Of a DNA stretch of 64,000 bases, positions 23,623 through 33,059 are shown in pieces. Source of the DNA: Paenibacillus rhizosphaerae (GTDB lineage Bacteria; Bacillota; Bacilli; Paenibacillales; Paenibacillaceae); contig NZ_JACHXJ010000002.1 in NCBI RefSeq assembly GCF_014192015.1, positions 1,302,001-1,366,000 on the forward strand, read 5' to 3'. Position 1 is the stretch's first letter. Every line of letters starts with the position of its first letter. The notes below the pieces were generated by a model. The model was not told where the DNA came from. It did no database searches and saw only the letters and a list, made by a program, of their open reading frames with translations. Both the position numbers and the translations under genes were made by a program.

Positions 23623-24705
23623 ATGAGAACCGTAAAAGTAGGGATCATCGGCTGCGGCATGATTGCGGGTGGGAAACATATGCCGTGTTTGTCCAAGTTG
23701 GATCATGTACAGATGGTGGCCTTCTGCGACTTGAAGCCGGAAAGGGCCGAGGAAGCGGCCCAAAAATACGGCACGCCGGATGCAAAGGTGTATACAAATT
23801 ACAAAGATTTGCTTGCCATGGAAGATATTGAGGTCGTCCATGTGCTGACACCGAACAGCGCTCACGCGCAGATATCCATTGATGCTCTCGAAAGCGGCAA
23901 ACATGTCATGTGCGAAAAACCGATGGCAGTCACAGGTGCGGAGGCCAAAGCGATGTACGAAGCCCATTTGCGTACAGGCAAGAAGCTAACCGTCGGGTAC
24001 CAGAATCGCTCCAATGCCAGAAGCCAGCTGTTAAAAAAGATGATCACCAATGGAGAACTTGGAGATATCTATTTTGCAAAAGCTGTTGCGACCCGGAGAA
24101 GAGGCGTACCTACATGGGGCGTGTTTCTGGATAAAGAGAAACAGGGAGGCGGTCCTATGATCGATATTGGAACCCACTCCCTGGATCTGATCCTGTGGTT
24201 GATGGATAACTATGAACCGGTTAGTGTCGTCGGCAGCGTCTTCCATAAACTGAAGTATACCGAAAATGCCGCGAACGAATGGGGGTCCTGGGATCCAAAT
24301 GAGTTCGAGGTAGAAGATTCGGCGTTTGGGTATGTGAAATTTAAGAATGGAGCTACGGTTATCATTGAAACCAGCTGGGCCCTTAACATTGCGGAAGGTG
24401 GCGGCAACCTGCTGTGCGGAACGAAGGGAGGAGCGGATTTTGCCAAAAATGAGCTGCGGATCAATGGTGAGAGGGACGGGAGCCTGTTCCTGAATAAAAT
24501 CGATGTGAATCCGAATGCAAGAGAACGATTCAGCGGAGAAGAAATGACCGATTTTGAGTATGAAGCCAAACAATGGATTGACAGTATCGTGAATGATACC
24601 GAGCCTTTGGTTAAACCGAGGGAAGCTATGGTTGTTTCACAAATATTAGAAGCGGTGTATATATCCGCAGATACAGGGAAAACCGTTTATTTTGATAAGG
24701 AATAA
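23623..24705 (+). CDS. Gfo/Idh/MocA-family NAD(P)-dependent dehydrogenase, 2
   Basis: 360 residues with complete hallmarks: VGIIGCGMIAGGKH (cofactor loop, residues 5-18), CEKPMAV near residue 100 whose Lys is catalytic, and GGGPMIDIGTHSLDLILWLM near residue 175. Follows the first dehydrogenase after 19 bp, so both are cotranscribed. Two dehydrogenases of this family in one operon often perform oxidation and re-reduction at different carbons (epimerisation), but that is only a possibility here. Cytoplasmic. Confidence 0.93.
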   Translation: MRTVKVGIIGCGMIAGGKHMPCLSKLDHVQMVAFCDLKPERAEEAAQKYGTPDAKVYTNYKDLLAMEDIEVVHVLTPNSAHAQISIDALESGKHVMCEKPMAVTGAEAKAMYEAHLRTGKKLTVGYQNRSNARSQLLKKMITNGELGDIYFAKAVATRRRGVPTWGVFLDKEKQGGGPMIDIGTHSLDLILWLMDNYEPVSVVGSVFHKLKYTENAANEWGSWDPNEFEVEDSAFGYVKFKNGATVIIETSWALNIAEGGGNLLCGTKGGADFAKNELRINGERDGSLFLNKIDVNPNARERFSGEEMTDFEYEAKQWIDSIVNDTEPLVKPREAMVVSQILEAVYISADTGKTVYFDKE

Positions 24706-24735
24706 GGACGTGGAATGAAGATCATAAAATGAAAC

Positions 24736-24770
24736 GAAGGTGCCCAAAAGCTTGCTTTTGAGGCACCTTC
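24736..24770. terminator. Bidirectional terminator between sugar operon and alcohol dehydrogenase
   Basis: GAAGGTGCC/GGCACCTTC outer stem plus an inner AAAAGC/GCTTTT stem. The minus-strand side is followed by GTTTCATTTT, so it mainly serves the dehydrogenase gene. Confidence 0.75.
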
Positions 24771-24808
24771 AACATGTAATCACTTATAAAACAAATGGTT
24801 TACGCAGC

Positions 24809-25849
24809 TTAGATCGTGCTAGTATCAATGACGAATCTATATTTCACATCCGAAGCTAATACACGTTTGTAGGCTTCGTCAATCTGGTCGGCCGATATCA
24901 CTTCAATCTTAGGAACAATGTTGTGTTCTGCACAGAAGTCCAGCATTTCCTGCGTCTCGCGGATCCCACCAATCATGGAACCAGCAAATGAACGTCGATG
25001 TCCGATGAGCGACATGACATTCAGCGACAGCGGCTCCCCAGGGGCACCAACGTTTACCAAAGTTCCGTCAAGCGTGAGTAGTGCGAAATAAGCATCCATA
25101 TTGATACTTGCACTTACCGTATTAATAATCAGATCAAAGCGGCCGGCGAGTTTTTCGAATGTTTCCGGATCGCTGGTGGCGTAGTAGTTATCTGCACCCA
25201 ATTGCAAGCCATCGTCTTTTTTACTAAGTGTTTGGGACAAAACGGTGACTTCGGCACCCATCGCATGCGCAATTTGGACAGCCATATGTCCGAGGCCGCC
25301 CATACCGACCACAGCCACTTTTTTGCCTGGGCCGGCCCCCCAGTGATTAAGCGGGGAATAGGTTGTAATACCCGCGCAAAGCAATGGCGCTGCTTCATCA
25401 AGCTCAATATTGTCAGGAATTCTGACGACGAAGTTTTCAGTGACGACAATGTGGGTAGAATAGCCGCCTTGAGTTGGTTCCCCGTATTTGTCAACACCAG
25501 CGTAGGTCGGGACATTTCCTTTGAGGCAGTATTGTTCTTCCCCTTTACGGCAGTTCTCGCATTCACCACAGGAATCAACCATACAGCCAACTCCTACACG
25601 GTCACCGACCTTGTATTTTGTGACATGAGGGCCAACAGCCGTAACAATTCCCGCAATCTCATGTCCAGGCACAAGCGGATAGTTGACAGGTCCCCATTCG
25701 CCGTGAGCCGTATGGATGTCGGAATGGCATATTCCCGCAAATTTAATTTCAATTAAAATATCCTGCGAATCAAGATCGCGCCGTTTAATTTCAGCTGCTC
25801 GAAACGGTTTGTCCGGACCGTCGACAGCTCTAGCTTTAGCAGTAATCAT
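24809..25849 (-). CDS. Zinc-dependent NAD(P) alcohol dehydrogenase (YahK/cinnamyl-alcohol-dehydrogenase-like)
   Basis: 346 residues; AGGAGG precedes the ATG. Catalytic zinc ligands are Cys41 (GICHSDIH), His63 (PGHE) and a Cys near 158 (LLCAGITTY). The structural zinc site is the four-Cys cluster [15 protein letters not shown] near residues 95-109. [11 protein letters not shown] is the Rossmann loop. Reduces aldehydes to alcohols, usually with NADPH. It is divergent from a MerR regulator, and its promoter has the MerR-type 19-bp spacer with an 18-bp palindrome, so induction by toxic aldehydes is likely. Confidence 0.95.
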   Translation of the reverse strand: MITAKARAVDGPDKPFRAAEIKRRDLDSQDILIEIKFAGICHSDIHTAHGEWGPVNYPLVPGHEIAGIVTAVGPHVTKYKVGDRVGVGCMVDSCGECENCRKGEEQYCLKGNVPTYAGVDKYGEPTQGGYSTHIVVTENFVVRIPDNIELDEAAPLLCAGITTYSPLNHWGAGPGKKVAVVGMGGLGHMAVQIAHAMGAEVTVLSQTLSKKDDGLQLGADNYYATSDPETFEKLAGRFDLIINTVSASINMDAYFALLTLDGTLVNVGAPGEPLSLNVMSLIGHRRSFAGSMIGGIRETQEMLDFCAEHNIVPKIEVISADQIDEAYKRVLASDVKYRFVIDTSTI

Positions 25850-25892
25850 CTCGAAATCCTCCTATCAATGTATGTTCAAATGTTGCAAACCA

Positions 25893-25923
25893 ATTTTATC
25901 CCCTAGAGTTAACTCTAGGTCAA
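25893..25923 (-). promoter_or_regulatory. MerR-activated promoter of the alcohol dehydrogenase
   Basis: On the minus strand TTGACC (25923-25918) and TAAAAT (25898-25893) are exactly 19 bp apart. The spacer contains most of the perfect palindrome CCTAGAGTTAACTCTAGG (25902-25919). The merR gene at 26115 is the obvious source of the activator. Confidence 0.8.
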
Positions 25924-26114
25924 GTGCTGATTTTATGATATTATCAGAAAAGGTATAACGATAGAGCCAATGCATTCTTGATATTGCAAGAAGAACTTCA
26001 TCTAAACGCGGTCTGTCTTCTGTGAAAGTACGTCGATAGACGTTTTTCTAATAATATGATCTCGTCGCTTTAGGATTAGCTCGAGGTCTATATCGCAATG
26101 AAAGGAGGATCCTG

Positions 26115-26537
26115 TTGAAGACATTCTCAATCAGCGAAGTCGCCAAGCAATTGAACCTTACTATATATACCTTGCGTTACTACGACAAAGAGGGTCTTTT
26201 GCCTAATGTAGAACGGACAATCAGCGGAACACGCTTGTTTAAAAAGTCTGATATCGATGCTCTAAAAATAATCGAATGCTTGAAAGCCACGGGGATGCCG
26301 ATCAAGGAAATAAAAAATTTTATTAATTGGTGTTCTGAGGGGGATACGACTCTGCAGCAAAGATATGACATGTTCATAGAACGGAAAGCTGCCGTAGAGG
26401 CGCAAATGGAAGAACTCAAAAAAACGATGGAAGTCATCGAACATAAATGCTTCTATTACAAGACCGCACTGGATGCCGGAACGGAAGATGTTCATAAAGA
26501 CAATAAAATGGGGAGGAACTTTGCCCCTACTTATTAA
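26115..26537 (+). CDS. MerR-family transcriptional regulator (AdhR-like)
   Basis: 140 residues starting at TTG behind AAAGGAGG. The winged helix-turn-helix is at residues 3-40 (FSISEVAKQLNLTIYTLRYYDKEGLLP), then a dimerisation coiled coil of about residues 80-120. The short C-terminal tail has one Cys (HKCFYYK). Divergent from the zinc alcohol dehydrogenase, with a perfect MerR palindrome in that promoter. The AdhR family answers aldehydes through a conserved Cys, which is compatible but not proven here. Confidence 0.92.
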   Translation: MKTFSISEVAKQLNLTIYTLRYYDKEGLLPNVERTISGTRLFKKSDIDALKIIECLKATGMPIKEIKNFINWCSEGDTTLQQRYDMFIERKAAVEAQMEELKKTMEVIEHKCFYYKTALDAGTEDVHKDNKMGRNFAPTY

Positions 26538-26540
26538 TAG

Positions 26541-26588
26541 AAAACCACCTGTAATCCATATATTTCTATATGAATTACAGGTGGTTTT
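26541..26588 (+). terminator. Terminator after merR, also facing the TetR remnant
   Basis: Two 22-base arms (AAAACCACCTGTAAT.. and complement) with one mismatch and a 4-base loop TTTC, ending GGTTTTGTT. Confidence 0.85.
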
Positions 26589-26601
26589 GTTATTCAGTAG
26601 G

Positions 26602-26793
26602 TTATAAATTTCGATCCAGCAATATTCCTGTCTGTTCTGCCATGACACGAGGGGGAACAGGCATTCCATTCCTGAACCACCATTCCACGGCCCCGACTAC
26701 GGCTGCCCCAAAAAATTGCAGTATAACTTCTCGATTTAACGGAATGGTTGGAACCTGTAACGGATGAGCATTACGGCAATTTGTAATTGAAAG
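26602..26793 (-). pseudogene. Remnant of a TetR-family regulator (C-terminal end only)
   Basis: A 63-codon minus-strand frame without any start codon reads ..IPLNREVILQFFGAAVVG, then AVEWWFRNGMPVPPRVMAEQ and a stop. The pattern hydrophobic-helix, WW, N-x-MP, P-x-x-MA is the end of the TetR C-terminal domain seen in many Firmicutes regulators. The DNA-binding half is missing; a stop lies just upstream in frame. It fills most of the otherwise empty 26589-26952 gap. Confidence 0.6.
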
Positions 26794-26952
26794 TCATAAG
26801 TGTTTATTCCGCTCGAGCTTACGCGCCATCGTAGGGCGTCACGTGAGACTCTCTGCTCAAAGGAATGGCACAACGTAACATTGGCCTATCCGCTATACGT
26901 ACAATCTAGTATAATGTGCATGATTCGAGATGAGAGGGAGAGGAAATCAATT

Positions 26953-27711
26953 ATGAAGCTTATTGACTTGAGCGTGCCGATTAGTCCGCGTATCCGCGAG
27001 CCGCTGCCGGCAAAGATCGAATATGCGACCCATGAAGACGGTGCGCGGCAAGCGGCCGAGATACTTGGACTGAAGCAGGAGGATTTTCCAGAGAGCAAGG
27101 CATGGGCAACGGAAATGGTGACGCTGAATACGCATTCGGGTACTCATATTGACGCGCCATGGCATTACTGGCCGATCTCGGAAGGAAAGCAAGCAAGGAC
27201 GATTGACGAACTGCCGCTCGAATGGTTTTATTCCGACGGCGTGGTGCTCGATTTCAGCACGAAGCCGCCGGGATATGAGATTACGACGGACGACCTGATC
27301 GCCGAGCTGAAGCGGATTGAGTATACGTTGAAGCCTTTCGATATCGTTCTCATCCGGAGCGATGCGGACAAACGGCTGTATCACGAACATTATGCATTCC
27401 TTCATGCCGGGGTATCGGCCGAAGCTACGCTGTGGCTTCTGGACCAAGGCATTAAGGTAGTCGGTACGGACGGCTGGGGCTGGGATATTCCGCTCAACCT
27501 GCAGGCTGAAGCGTATAAAAAGCAGCCGAGAGAAGGCGTTCTGTGGGCGGCGCATTACGTCGGCAAGGACAAGGAATATTGCCAGATTGAAAAGCTGGCC
27601 AATTTGGAGAAAATACCGAAGCCGTTTGGCTTCAAAGTAAGCTGCTTTCCAATTAAAGTAGAAAAGGCAAGCGGCGGCTGGGCCCGTCCGGTCGCAATCG
27701 TGGAGGAATGA
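26953..27711 (+). CDS. Cyclase-family metal-dependent hydrolase (KynB-like)
   Basis: 252 residues from the ATG after AGGGAGAGG. The metal-binding signature HSGTHIDAPWHY (His61, His65, Asp67, His71) defines the cyclase family, which includes kynurenine formamidase and isatin hydrolase. The N terminus IDLSVPISPRI is also typical. No kynurenine genes are adjacent, so the amide or lactone it cleaves is unknown. Single-gene unit with a strong terminator downstream. Confidence 0.9.
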   Translation: MKLIDLSVPISPRIREPLPAKIEYATHEDGARQAAEILGLKQEDFPESKAWATEMVTLNTHSGTHIDAPWHYWPISEGKQARTIDELPLEWFYSDGVVLDFSTKPPGYEITTDDLIAELKRIEYTLKPFDIVLIRSDADKRLYHEHYAFLHAGVSAEATLWLLDQGIKVVGTDGWGWDIPLNLQAEAYKKQPREGVLWAAHYVGKDKEYCQIEKLANLEKIPKPFGFKVSCFPIKVEKASGGWARPVAIVEE

Positions 27712-27857
27712 GACAAAATATAGCAAGTACCCACGCACTGCAGCGTATTTTTTGCTCATTGAAATATACTACCAAGCTGCTGGGAGAGAGCGGTCACTTA
27801 TTATAGTCGAGATGATCGGTAACGTTATAGTACATGGAAAGGTTCATTAAGTAAGTA

Positions 27858-27895
27858 AAAAAGGAGCCGCTGTCTCTCGACAGCGGCTCCTTTTT
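27858..27895 (+). terminator. Rho-independent terminator after the cyclase-family gene
   Basis: AAAAAGGAGCCGCTGTC and its complement form a perfect 17-bp stem with a 4-base loop; the A- and T-runs at the two ends make it bidirectional. The rest of 27712-28044 shows no gene. Confidence 0.92.
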
Positions 27896-28044
27896 CATGG
27901 ATGTATCCAAATTTAACGGGTAGAAATGTGTAAGCTATCCATGGATTAGCGCACTATGCCTCAGAAGGTCATTGATCATTCCTTAAGGTTAAGAACGCAC
28001 TTTAAAGTGCAGAACTTACTTGAAAGTAAGGGTCCTGCTTCTGT

Positions 28045-28440
28045 TTATTTTCGTTTCATTAAAAATGGATAAGAGCCTCGGACCAAAACAAGGGACCCCC
28101 AGAACAAGGCGAGCGACAGAACGGGGTGGAGCGCGCTTGCGATATGGAGAGCCGTTATATATTGAAAACTGATAAGAACGAACAGGCCAAGACTCCCCCA
28201 GATCATTTTCCGGTTGAGCTTCCCGATGATGCCAAGGATGAACAGGATAAGCGTGATATATCCAAACATGGGAACGAACGACCGATGATATTTCCAAAGT
28301 TCCGAATTCCCGAACAATGCCACTCCGGCTAGATATACTTGCACAATGATACAGATCAAAAGTACGAACGCAAGGATGGAATACGCCAATCGGCAATACC
28401 TCACTCGGGAAGGCTCCTTTTTGATCGCTTCAAGGTTCAA
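28045..28440 (-). CDS. Small four-helix membrane protein (DUF6220-like)
   Basis: 131 residues with a charged N terminus and four hydrophobic helices (about residues 18-45, 58-75, 80-98 and 103-122), ending in basic residues (MKRK). The pattern and length resemble DUF6220 proteins, a family without known function. AAAGGAG precedes the ATG. Divergent from the stalk-domain gene at 28717. Identified from general layout, so the family name is tentative. Confidence 0.75.
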   Translation of the reverse strand: MNLEAIKKEPSRVRYCRLAYSILAFVLLICIIVQVYLAGVALFGNSELWKYHRSFVPMFGYITLILFILGIIGKLNRKMIWGSLGLFVLISFQYITALHIASALHPVLSLALFWGSLVLVRGSYPFLMKRK

Positions 28441-28716
28441 TGCTCAAGCTCCTTTCAGCAGATGAAGTTGTCTTACGTAATTCTTGAACTTCGTCTCTTC
28501 GCATTCAATTCATTTCCTTTCCTCAGCTCCCTTAACGTTTTGCACATATGACGCTGTAGAGCTCTGGTCTGTGACAACGGAAACGAACGAATCACTTATA
28601 AATGGAGAAAAAAGCGAAGCTTTCAAATGGCTGCAACCTAATCGATCTGTTTTCCGTCTGATGGTTTGATCGTATGATTGACGTCAACCATCTCAAAGTT
28701 GGAAGGAGCTTTTGGT

Positions 28717-29799
28717 ATGAAAAAGAAATTAACTGTCTTATTAACTTTGGCCGGGATACTCGGCACAACGGCCGCAGTCGAAGCTGACGCTTTAGTTGAA
28801 AAGATTACAGGTTACTTGCAAAAAGATACAAAGGTTCTCATTAATGGACAAGACAGCATGCTTACACCTGTCTCTATTGATGGAAAACTGTATATCCCAG
28901 TGCGTGATGCTGCTGCCAAGCTTGGATATACGTTGAATTACGATGAAGCGAGCAAAGAAATTGAGCTCAGCGAAGCGGCGGACCTGATGCATGCCTCCGG
29001 TGTAATCGTAAACGTGCAGGCAAATGAAGACGGGAAATACCGTATTGAGCTGCTTGGCAGCACATGGGTCATATTGACCGTTGACAAATCGACAGCGATT
29101 AAAAGTCTAGACGGCAAAACGCTAACCCCTACCGATTTGAAAGCCGGCACCCAAATCGATGCGGAGTTCGGACCAGCCATGGCGATGAGCTTCCCGGGCC
29201 AAGCGCAAGCCGTAAGGATTAACGTTCACGCCAATCGCTTGGTCAAAGAAGATACCATCAAAGCGGTGAAACATACGGATAACGGCTGGCAAGTTCAATT
29301 AGGCGACGCTTTGGTACTGAACGCAGGTAAGGAAACGCGCGTCATGACATCCCAAGGGGAGTCCGTGAATTGGGAGGACCTGAAGGCTGGAATGAAAGTA
29401 AAAGCCTACTACGGCCCCTTCGAGGCGCAAAGCCTTCCTCCACAAAGCCCTGTTTTCCTCCTGGTCGTTCAGGCTCAAGCGCCTGTTACAGGCGGGCTGA
29501 AGATGTCACCAGAGACTGCGCAGGAATACCGCAGCTTGGCATGGGCCCAAGTGAGTGCGCAAGCTTCCCATATTACGACAAAGCAGGACGAAGCAGCCGT
29601 TCGCATTGTCTCCTCTAAAGAGGTTGGCGTATTAGCGCTCACGGCCGAGCAGAAGAAATTGCTTGAAGACGTTCAAGCTGCCAACGGAAACGTTGTGACG
29701 GTAACATATAACACGGACCAAGACGAGCTGCTTGGACCGTTGACCGTCGTGTTTGACTTCAACACAAAAGCCTTTATCGGGTTCAACGCTAGAAGATAA
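28717..29799 (+). CDS. Secreted stalk-domain (copper amine oxidase N-terminal domain) protein, long form
   Basis: 360 residues from the ATG after GGAAGGAG. Signal peptide KKKLTVLLTLAGILGTTAAV, cleavage near residue 22. A stalk domain follows at about residues 28-85 (VLINGQDSMLTPVSIDGKLY and IPVRDAAAKLGYTLNYDEASK). Two similar beta-rich repeats come after it, each with a T-x-L-K-A-G-x-x-x-x-A-x-(F/Y)-G-P motif (LKAGTQIDAEFGP, LKAGMKVKAYYGP). The C-terminal domain is unrecognised. A different gene from the 916-bp duplicated pair but with the same N-terminal design. Exported; function unknown. Confidence 0.88.
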   Translation: MKKKLTVLLTLAGILGTTAAVEADALVEKITGYLQKDTKVLINGQDSMLTPVSIDGKLYIPVRDAAAKLGYTLNYDEASKEIELSEAADLMHASGVIVNVQANEDGKYRIELLGSTWVILTVDKSTAIKSLDGKTLTPTDLKAGTQIDAEFGPAMAMSFPGQAQAVRINVHANRLVKEDTIKAVKHTDNGWQVQLGDALVLNAGKETRVMTSQGESVNWEDLKAGMKVKAYYGPFEAQSLPPQSPVFLLVVQAQAPVTGGLKMSPETAQEYRSLAWAQVSAQASHITTKQDEAAVRIVSSKEVGVLALTAEQKKLLEDVQAANGNVVTVTYNTDQDELLGPLTVVFDFNTKAFIGFNARR

Positions 29800-29816
29800 G
29801 TATGAATTCTAAGCAG

Positions 29817-29853
29817 CCATGAAATTCAAGCTAATTGAATTTCATGGTTTTTT
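29817..29853 (+). terminator. Rho-independent terminator after the long stalk gene
   Basis: CCATGAAATTCAA/TTGAATTTCATGG 13-bp stem, 5-base loop, six T. Confidence 0.92.
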
Positions 29854-29923
29854 ATTTGCCGGATGGGGAATATTCAATGAATTGCTGGCCGCCTATGATT
29901 AGGAAGATGGTTTAGGTAATAGT

Positions 29924-30814
29924 CTATGTACTCTGAGGGCCTTGTTTTCTGTAATCCTGCGGAACCAGTCCGATCTGTCTACGGAAAATTAATGTAAAGT
30001 AGCTTGCACTTTGAAATCCGCAAGCCATTGCTATTTCACTTATGGATCGGTTCGTTTCTTGTAGCATTTCGCAGCTTTTTTGAATTCGGTATCGTGTTAG
30101 ATACTCATTTGGGGTTTGTCCTACATACGAATTAAACAATTTACAACAACGGCTTCTGCAAACGGTCCCTGCTGCAGCAATATCGTTTAGGGTTATTTTA
30201 CATTCATAGTTTTGATGAATGAATTCGGTCATTTTCCAAATAAGGGTCCATGATCGTTCGTTGTCAGTATACCCGGCTTTTTGTTGCACGTGATCTCCTA
30301 CGGAGGCGCAGATGGATATTGCCAAGGACAGGAGTCGAAGCGGATGATGTGGTTCACGGTTGTGCATCTCATCATAAATCTCTTGTATGGAAAGCAAAAC
30401 TTCCCGCTGCCAAGCAACTTGATCAGTAAGCAATAAAAAGTCATCCATATGGGTCCCGAATTTTTGGTCCGCATACTTCCTTGCCAGCGACGCAGTGTCA
30501 CCAAGAAGGGAGGGATGGATGACGATTACAATGAAAGTGCAATCAATCTGCTCCGGGGAAAAACCATAGTGCATGCGTTTGCTATTTACAAAAATCCCAT
30601 TCCCCTGATCGATTCGAATCGTTTGTCCGTTTACAAAGTATTCCATAGATCCTTCAAGAACCATAATCAACTCTACATCTGGGTGCCAATGGCAAGCGGC
30701 AGAATAATTGGTAAACTGCTGTAAGTTTCCTTTTCGTACATAGAGTAGTAAATCAGCTAGGTTATAATCCAGGCGCTCGGATAGGTCTGAAAACACTTCT
30801 AGTGATTTAATCAT
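29924..30814 (-). CDS. AraC-family transcriptional regulator with cupin-like N terminus
   Basis: 296 residues; GAGGTGA precedes the ATG. The N-terminal half contains a cupin-like sensor (HWHPDVELIMVLEGSMEYFVNG, about residues 42-63). The C-terminal 100 residues hold two helix-turn-helix motifs (ITLNDIAAAGTVCRSRCCKLF and ISEIAMACGFQSASYFTLIFR). Divergent from the MATE transporter gene with only 119 bp between, so it probably controls that operon. The ligand is unknown. Confidence 0.92.
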   Translation of the reverse strand: MIKSLEVFSDLSERLDYNLADLLLYVRKGNLQQFTNYSAACHWHPDVELIMVLEGSMEYFVNGQTIRIDQGNGIFVNSKRMHYGFSPEQIDCTFIVIVIHPSLLGDTASLARKYADQKFGTHMDDFLLLTDQVAWQREVLLSIQEIYDEMHNREPHHPLRLLSLAISICASVGDHVQQKAGYTDNERSWTLIWKMTEFIHQNYECKITLNDIAAAGTVCRSRCCKLFNSYVGQTPNEYLTRYRIQKSCEMLQETNRSISEIAMACGFQSASYFTLIFRRQIGLVPQDYRKQGPQST

Positions 30815-30933
30815 CAGGTCACCTCGTTAAATACATACGATTATTATAAAAAATTAACCAATTTTAATGGATATGAGCATTTGTTTATACTATCTTTATA
30901 ACATTATGATATACGTGAGGGAAGGGGAACGGG

Positions 30934-32316
30934 GTGAAAAAACAATTCCTAATTAAGAAACCCATGAATGTTCATTTCAGACGAGAGTTGATGGTGCTGG
31001 TTGTACCAATTGCATTGCAAAACTTGGTTTCGGCTACGGTTATATCTGCAGATGTCTTCATGTTGGGTATGATCAGCCAATCCGCGATGTCGGCCGTATC
31101 ACTCGCAGGACAAATCACTTTCGCCTTAACCTTGTTCTACATGGGGATGTCAACGGGGGCGGGGATACTTACTGCACAGTATTGGGGAAAGAAGGACTTA
31201 AAGACAATACAAAGGGTCCTCAGCATTTCTTGCATGTTTTCCTTCTGCATATCCGTCTTCTTTTTTTTGTTTTCCTTCTTATACCCAGGCATGCTGATGC
31301 GAATTTTTACTAACGATGACGAGTTGATCCGCTATGGTGCAAGGTTTTTGCAGATGAATTCATTTTCTTATCTAGCGATGGGAATTTCGCAGATGTATCT
31401 CAGTGTAATAAGAAGTATGGAAAATGCCAGGCTAAGTGCATGGATAAGTTCGGCTTGTCTAGTTATGAATATCATATTCAACGCGGCTTGTATCTTTATC
31501 TTTTTTCCCGGCAGGTCCGAACTTGCTATCTCGGGAGTTGCCCTGGCGACAGTTTGTGCACGTTTCATTGAATTAGGCTGCTGCGTTGTTCACTCTGTTA
31601 CACGGGGATCCATTCGCTTTACACTGCCGGTGCATGATGGAATACAGCGGAAATTGCTTAAGGATTTCTTCAAGTACACCATGCCCGTACAAGGGAATTA
31701 TATCGTCTGGGGAGGGGCCTTGACTGCAACAGCTGCCATTATTGGCCATGTAAGTGCCGATATGGTTGCAGCTAATTCCGTATCGTCAGTCGTCAAGAAC
31801 TTGGCCATTGTATTATGTGGAGGCATTGCCAGCGGTGGGTCTGTGCTAATCGGGAAATATCTGGGGGAGGGGGAGATCGAGAAAGCCAAACATGCAGGTA
31901 ACCGAATGAATGTATATGCTTTGATTTTTGGTGCCCTGGCAGGCTGTACTATTTTGTTAATGAAGCCGCTCGTTTTCTTGATGGTTAGTCTAAATGCTAT
32001 GGCACAACATTACCTCGATGGTATGTTGTATGTCTGCGCTTATTATTGTATCGCCAAGTCTATGAATTCGACTACGATTGCAGGTATATTCACTGCTGGA
32101 GGGGATTCCAAATTTGGTTTTTGGTGTGATGCCGTAGTGATGTGGGGCATTATTTTGCCATTAGGCTATCTAGGTGCTTTTGTTTGGCATGTACCTCCTA
32201 TTCTGCTGTTTGCAATGATCAGCCTGGATGAAATCATAAAACTGCCGGTCGCTTTAATTCGGTTTCGTCAGTACAAGTGGCTTAACAATATTACAAGGAC
32301 TTTTGCGGAAACCTGA
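30934..32316 (+). CDS. MATE-family multidrug/Na+ antiporter
   Basis: 460 residues from a GTG behind GGGAAGGGGAAC. An internal ATG 30 bases on is a weaker alternative. Twelve membrane helices in two halves are predicted by eye. The N-terminal half has VPIALQNLVSATVISADVFMLG, and the second half begins FFKYTMPVQGNYIVWGG, typical of the MatE duplication. Exports cationic drugs or metabolites using Na+ or H+. Divergent AraC regulator upstream; an acetyltransferase follows after 56 bp in the same direction. Confidence 0.93.
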   Translation: MKKQFLIKKPMNVHFRRELMVLVVPIALQNLVSATVISADVFMLGMISQSAMSAVSLAGQITFALTLFYMGMSTGAGILTAQYWGKKDLKTIQRVLSISCMFSFCISVFFFLFSFLYPGMLMRIFTNDDELIRYGARFLQMNSFSYLAMGISQMYLSVIRSMENARLSAWISSACLVMNIIFNAACIFIFFPGRSELAISGVALATVCARFIELGCCVVHSVTRGSIRFTLPVHDGIQRKLLKDFFKYTMPVQGNYIVWGGALTATAAIIGHVSADMVAANSVSSVVKNLAIVLCGGIASGGSVLIGKYLGEGEIEKAKHAGNRMNVYALIFGALAGCTILLMKPLVFLMVSLNAMAQHYLDGMLYVCAYYCIAKSMNSTTIAGIFTAGGDSKFGFWCDAVVMWGIILPLGYLGAFVWHVPPILLFAMISLDEIIKLPVALIRFRQYKWLNNITRTFAET

Positions 32317-32372
32317 TAATAACGAAATGGTTTTGTCTGATGAAATCAAGAATGATAAAAGGAGAACTGAGA

Positions 32373-33002
32373 ATGAATATACAAGAACGAATGGCGAGCT
32401 GCCAATTATTTACTGACCATGACGCAAATTATCCAGAAGAAGCTGCAGCATTGGCACGTGCTCGCCAACGCGGGAAGGCACTGTGTTATGAAATCAATCG
32501 TTTACATCCTGATGATACGGCAGGACGCCAGGCTTTGATGAAACAGCTTTTCGGGAGCATGGGTGAGAATGTGTGGATGGAACCACCCATTCGCATGGCG
32601 TATGGATCGAACACTACGATAGGCAATAACGTTTATATTAACTTTAATTTAACCGTAGTTGACGACTATAAGGTGACGATTGGTGATGACGTCATGTTTG
32701 GCCCCAACGTAACAATCGCTGTAACCAGCCATCCTGTACACCCAGAAAAGCGTAAAGAAGGTGAAATGTTTGCTCTACCCGTGGTCATTGAAGATGGGGT
32801 GTGGATTGGCAGTGGGGCGATTATTTTACCAGGCGTTACCATCGGAAAGGGGAGCGTCATCGGTGCTGGAAGCGTTGTAACCAAGGATATTCCAGAGAAC
32901 GTAATCGCAGTGGGAAATCCATGTAAGGTTCTTCGTGAAATCACGGAACATGACAGAGTATATTACTACAAAAACATGCGCTTCGATCAAGTGGAGTGGT
33001 AG
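32373..33002 (+). CDS. Maltose/galactoside O-acetyltransferase-like enzyme (left-handed beta-helix)
   Basis: 209 residues from the ATG after AAAGGAG; an in-frame ATG at 32340 lacks that spacing. N-terminal maltose-acetyltransferase domain (MASCQLFTDHDANYPEE), then hexapeptide repeats (IGNNVYINFN.., IGDDVMFGPNVTIAVTSHPVHP, VWIGSGAIILPGVTIGKGSVIGAGSVVTKDIP). His in TSHPVHP is the catalytic His. Transfers acetyl from acetyl-CoA to a sugar or glycoside. Cotranscribed with the MATE gene, which suggests detoxify-and-export, though this is inference. Confidence 0.94.
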   Translation: MNIQERMASCQLFTDHDANYPEEAAALARARQRGKALCYEINRLHPDDTAGRQALMKQLFGSMGENVWMEPPIRMAYGSNTTIGNNVYINFNLTVVDDYKVTIGDDVMFGPNVTIAVTSHPVHPEKRKEGEMFALPVVIEDGVWIGSGAIILPGVTIGKGSVIGAGSVVTKDIPENVIAVGNPCKVLREITEHDRVYYYKNMRFDQVEW

Positions 33003-33059
33003 AGAGGGTTTAAAGGTTTAAATTATTGTGACAAAACAACTACTTATTTTTCTGCTCCA

